In this document: positions 7,201 through 8,371 of the stretch, in pieces
How the letters are laid out: each line of letters starts with the position of its first letter
How positions within the stretch are numbered: the first letter of the stretch is position 1
DNA from: Bacteriovoracaceae bacterium
Lineage (GTDB): Bacteria > Bdellovibrionota > Bacteriovoracia > Bacteriovoracales > Bacteriovoracaceae
NCBI GenBank assembly: GCA_023151145.1
Contig: JAKLJM010000084.1
Span: 1 to 8,371 of the forward strand
DNA length: 8,371 nucleotides
Direction: 5' to 3'
The notes under the pieces: generated by a model
Seen by the model: the letters and a program-made list of their open reading frames with translations, nothing else
What the model was told of the DNA's origin: nothing
Databases searched by the model: none
Program-made: the position numbers and the translations under genes

Positions 7201-7222
7201 AGAATAATGGAAGAATTATGGA
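7201..7222. repeat. Tandem 11-bp direct repeat upstream of tolC
   Basis: AGAATAATGGA (7201-7211) is followed without a gap by AGAATTATGGA (7212-7222), with one mismatch. A period of 11 bp places both copies on the same face of the helix, as for tandem regulator sites. They lie just after the stop of the LamG gene and upstream of the candidate -10 for tolC. Confidence 0.5.
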
Positions 7223-7225
7223 AAA

Positions 7226-8371
7226 TTATATTCCCCATTTATTTTTAAGGTAATTGCTGACCGAGATCATTTCCGCACTACTAAGTTGACGATTAAAGAC
7301 AAGTATTTCATAAATTTCGCCTTCAAAGGCACTTGTCGGGTCACCAATTTTTAGAATGGTTCCTAGATTTGTCAAACCACTATCAGGAGACAGGTTTTGA
7401 TTTATGAGTGAACCATTTCGATCATAGAGTTCTAAGGATTTTGGATCATTGGCAATGACAAAAGTGAAAATATCTTTTTTGCCAGCGACTTCAAAAAGTT
7501 GAGATCCACCATCCGTAAAGTTGGACCCTGTTGAACCAGCAGTTTTAAAGGTACTGACTCCTTGATAGAGTTCAAAATCTCTATTGACAGAAGCATCCAC
7601 TTTTCTAAAAAGCATTCTGACATTGTCATTAGCATTATTTGCTTTCGCTGCAATAACAATGGATAAATGTGATAAACCTGTATAGTTAGGCTGTAGTGGT
7701 GAAGGGATAGTTCCACTTAGATAAGTGGTGGATCCAAACACTAAAGCTTGTTTGCCATTACTAAGTGTTGTGCGCGTTGGATATGAACCAGCAGTTGAAT
7801 TTAAAATGAGTGTGGAATTTTTTCTATCAGTCATCGCGGTTACATTAAGGGAAGCCATTGTTAAATTCGCTGAATAATTCGCATCAAACCAATTGAGTAG
7901 TCCTGTTTGCACTGGAAGTGGATTTCCAAGTACGCTATAAAAAATAACTTTGCTTGCGCCAGTGTTAATAAAAAAGTTTCCGCTGATTGAAAAACCTTTA
8001 TAGGGTGTAAGCTCATGTGCAACTCCACCGCAATTGGCTTGTTTAAAGAGTTTCACTTTGAAGGGAAAGTAAGTCGAGTTAGGGATTTTGTGAGCAGTGT
8101 TTGAAACCGAAGAGGTAAAGTTACTACAACTAAGTAAACTCGATTCCACAAAGCCGTTTAATGGATTATGATTCATTAAAACGAGTTGATAGGATAATGC
8201 GTCCCCTGCACTTGACTGACATTCGGTACCAGTCGGGTTAACTGATGGGATGTTGGCACTAGATTCACAATTAATATGAGAGAAAGAATAAGGTGTGGAT
8301 CCAAAAGCAGAACCAAAAAATTCAGTATTAGCACATTTTGAATTAGTTAAATTAAAAGAGACAGAAGCGTC
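7226..8371 (-). CDS. Probable extracellular LamG-domain protein, 5' end missing
   Basis: The frame runs open from the window edge to the TAA at 7226-7228, giving 381 visible residues; an ATG at 8176 is internal (visible residue 66), because 65 in-frame codons without a stop precede it. The C-terminal part (about 156-381) resembles the LamG/concanavalin A-like fold: it opens with GLLNWFDAN and ends with GEIYEILVFNRQLSSAEM (351-368) and NYLKNKWGI, the closing pattern often seen in bacterial secreted lectin-like domains. The first 114 visible residues hold five cysteines (13, 35, 51, 82, 114) and the rest holds none, which suggests a disulfide-bonded module before the lectin-like one. Serine, threonine and asparagine are abundant, as in surface proteins. 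Such domains bind glycans or other surface ligands, but the ligand here is unknown. No signal peptide can be assessed because the N-terminus is missing. It is co-directional with tolC, 91 bases upstream of the tolC ATG. Confidence 0.75.
   Translation of the reverse strand, partial: DASVSFNLTNSKCANTEFFGSAFGSTPYSFSHINCESSANIPSVNPTGTECQSSAGDALSYQLVLMNHNPLNGFVESSLLSCSNFTSSVSNTAHKIPNSTYFPFKVKLFKQANCGGVAHELTPYKGFSISGNFFINTGASKVIFYSVLGNPLPVQTGLLNWFDANYSANLTMASLNVTAMTDRKNSTLILNSTAGSYPTRTTLSNGKQALVFGSTTYLSGTIPSPLQPNYTGLSHLSIVIAAKANNANDNVRMLFRKVDASVNRDFELYQGVSTFKTAGSTGSNFTDGGSQLFEVAGKKDIFTFVIANDPKSLELYDRNGSLINQNLSPDSGLTNLGTILKIGDPTSAFEGEIYEILVFNRQLSSAEMISVSNYLKNKWGI

Noticed and set aside
7432..7716. 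Minus-strand open frame of 94 codons inside the LamG gene
   Set aside because: It is a second frame of the same strand within a gene whose own frame gives a coherent LamG-like domain.
1..8371. tRNA or rRNA genes, CRISPR arrays, insertion sequences, attachment sites
   Set aside because: I saw no cloverleaf-like GC-rich segment, no regularly spaced repeats, no transposase or integrase frame and no target duplications; the window is nearly filled by the five complete genes and one partial gene listed.

Overview
The window is AT-rich (roughly two-thirds A+T by eye) and gene-dense. It comes from a Gram-negative bacterium: it encodes an outer-membrane TolC-type channel with a signal peptide and a periplasmic adaptor. 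The lysine- and asparagine-rich proteins, the ATTAA/AAAT-rich spacers and this gene mix would fit a low-GC Bdellovibrionota (Bacteriovorax-like) or a related former deltaproteobacterium. That placement is an inference from style, not from a marker gene.

Layout. Bases 1-255 are mostly non-coding, with a possible tail of an upstream gene at 2-46, two short hairpins and a candidate promoter. Bases 256-2897 (+) hold a two-gene operon, 14 nt apart, for a TldD-type metalloprotease subunit with an intact HExxxH site and its non-catalytic TldE/PmbA-type partner. A perfect 19-bp hairpin followed by a T-run (2909-2952) sits between this operon and a convergent one. Bases 2958-7134 (-) hold tolC-like, macA-like and macB-like genes in that order of transcription, a complete MacAB-TolC-type tripartite export pump. 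Bases 7226-8371 (-) hold the 3' part of a gene for a probable extracellular protein with a C-terminal LamG/concanavalin-like domain. Its reading frame stays open to the window edge, so its start lies outside.

How the genes work together. The TldD/TldE pair should form a cytoplasmic heteromeric peptidase that trims small or unfolded peptides. The three pump genes should form an inner-membrane ATPase (MacB), a periplasmic adaptor (MacA) and an outer-membrane duct (TolC). The two operons only converge on a terminator, so a functional link (peptide trimming followed by export) is speculation; no precursor peptide gene is visible.

Main corrections and oddities. macA most likely starts at a GTG at 5872, overlapping the tolC stop as GTGA, rather than at an upstream TTG. 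The MacA helical hairpin is far shorter than in E. coli MacA. The terminator arms are themselves nested palindromes, as in REP-like elements. A tandem 11-bp repeat lies just upstream of tolC. The LamG gene is partial and its internal ATG at 8176 is not the start. I see no clear evidence of a wholly new system.
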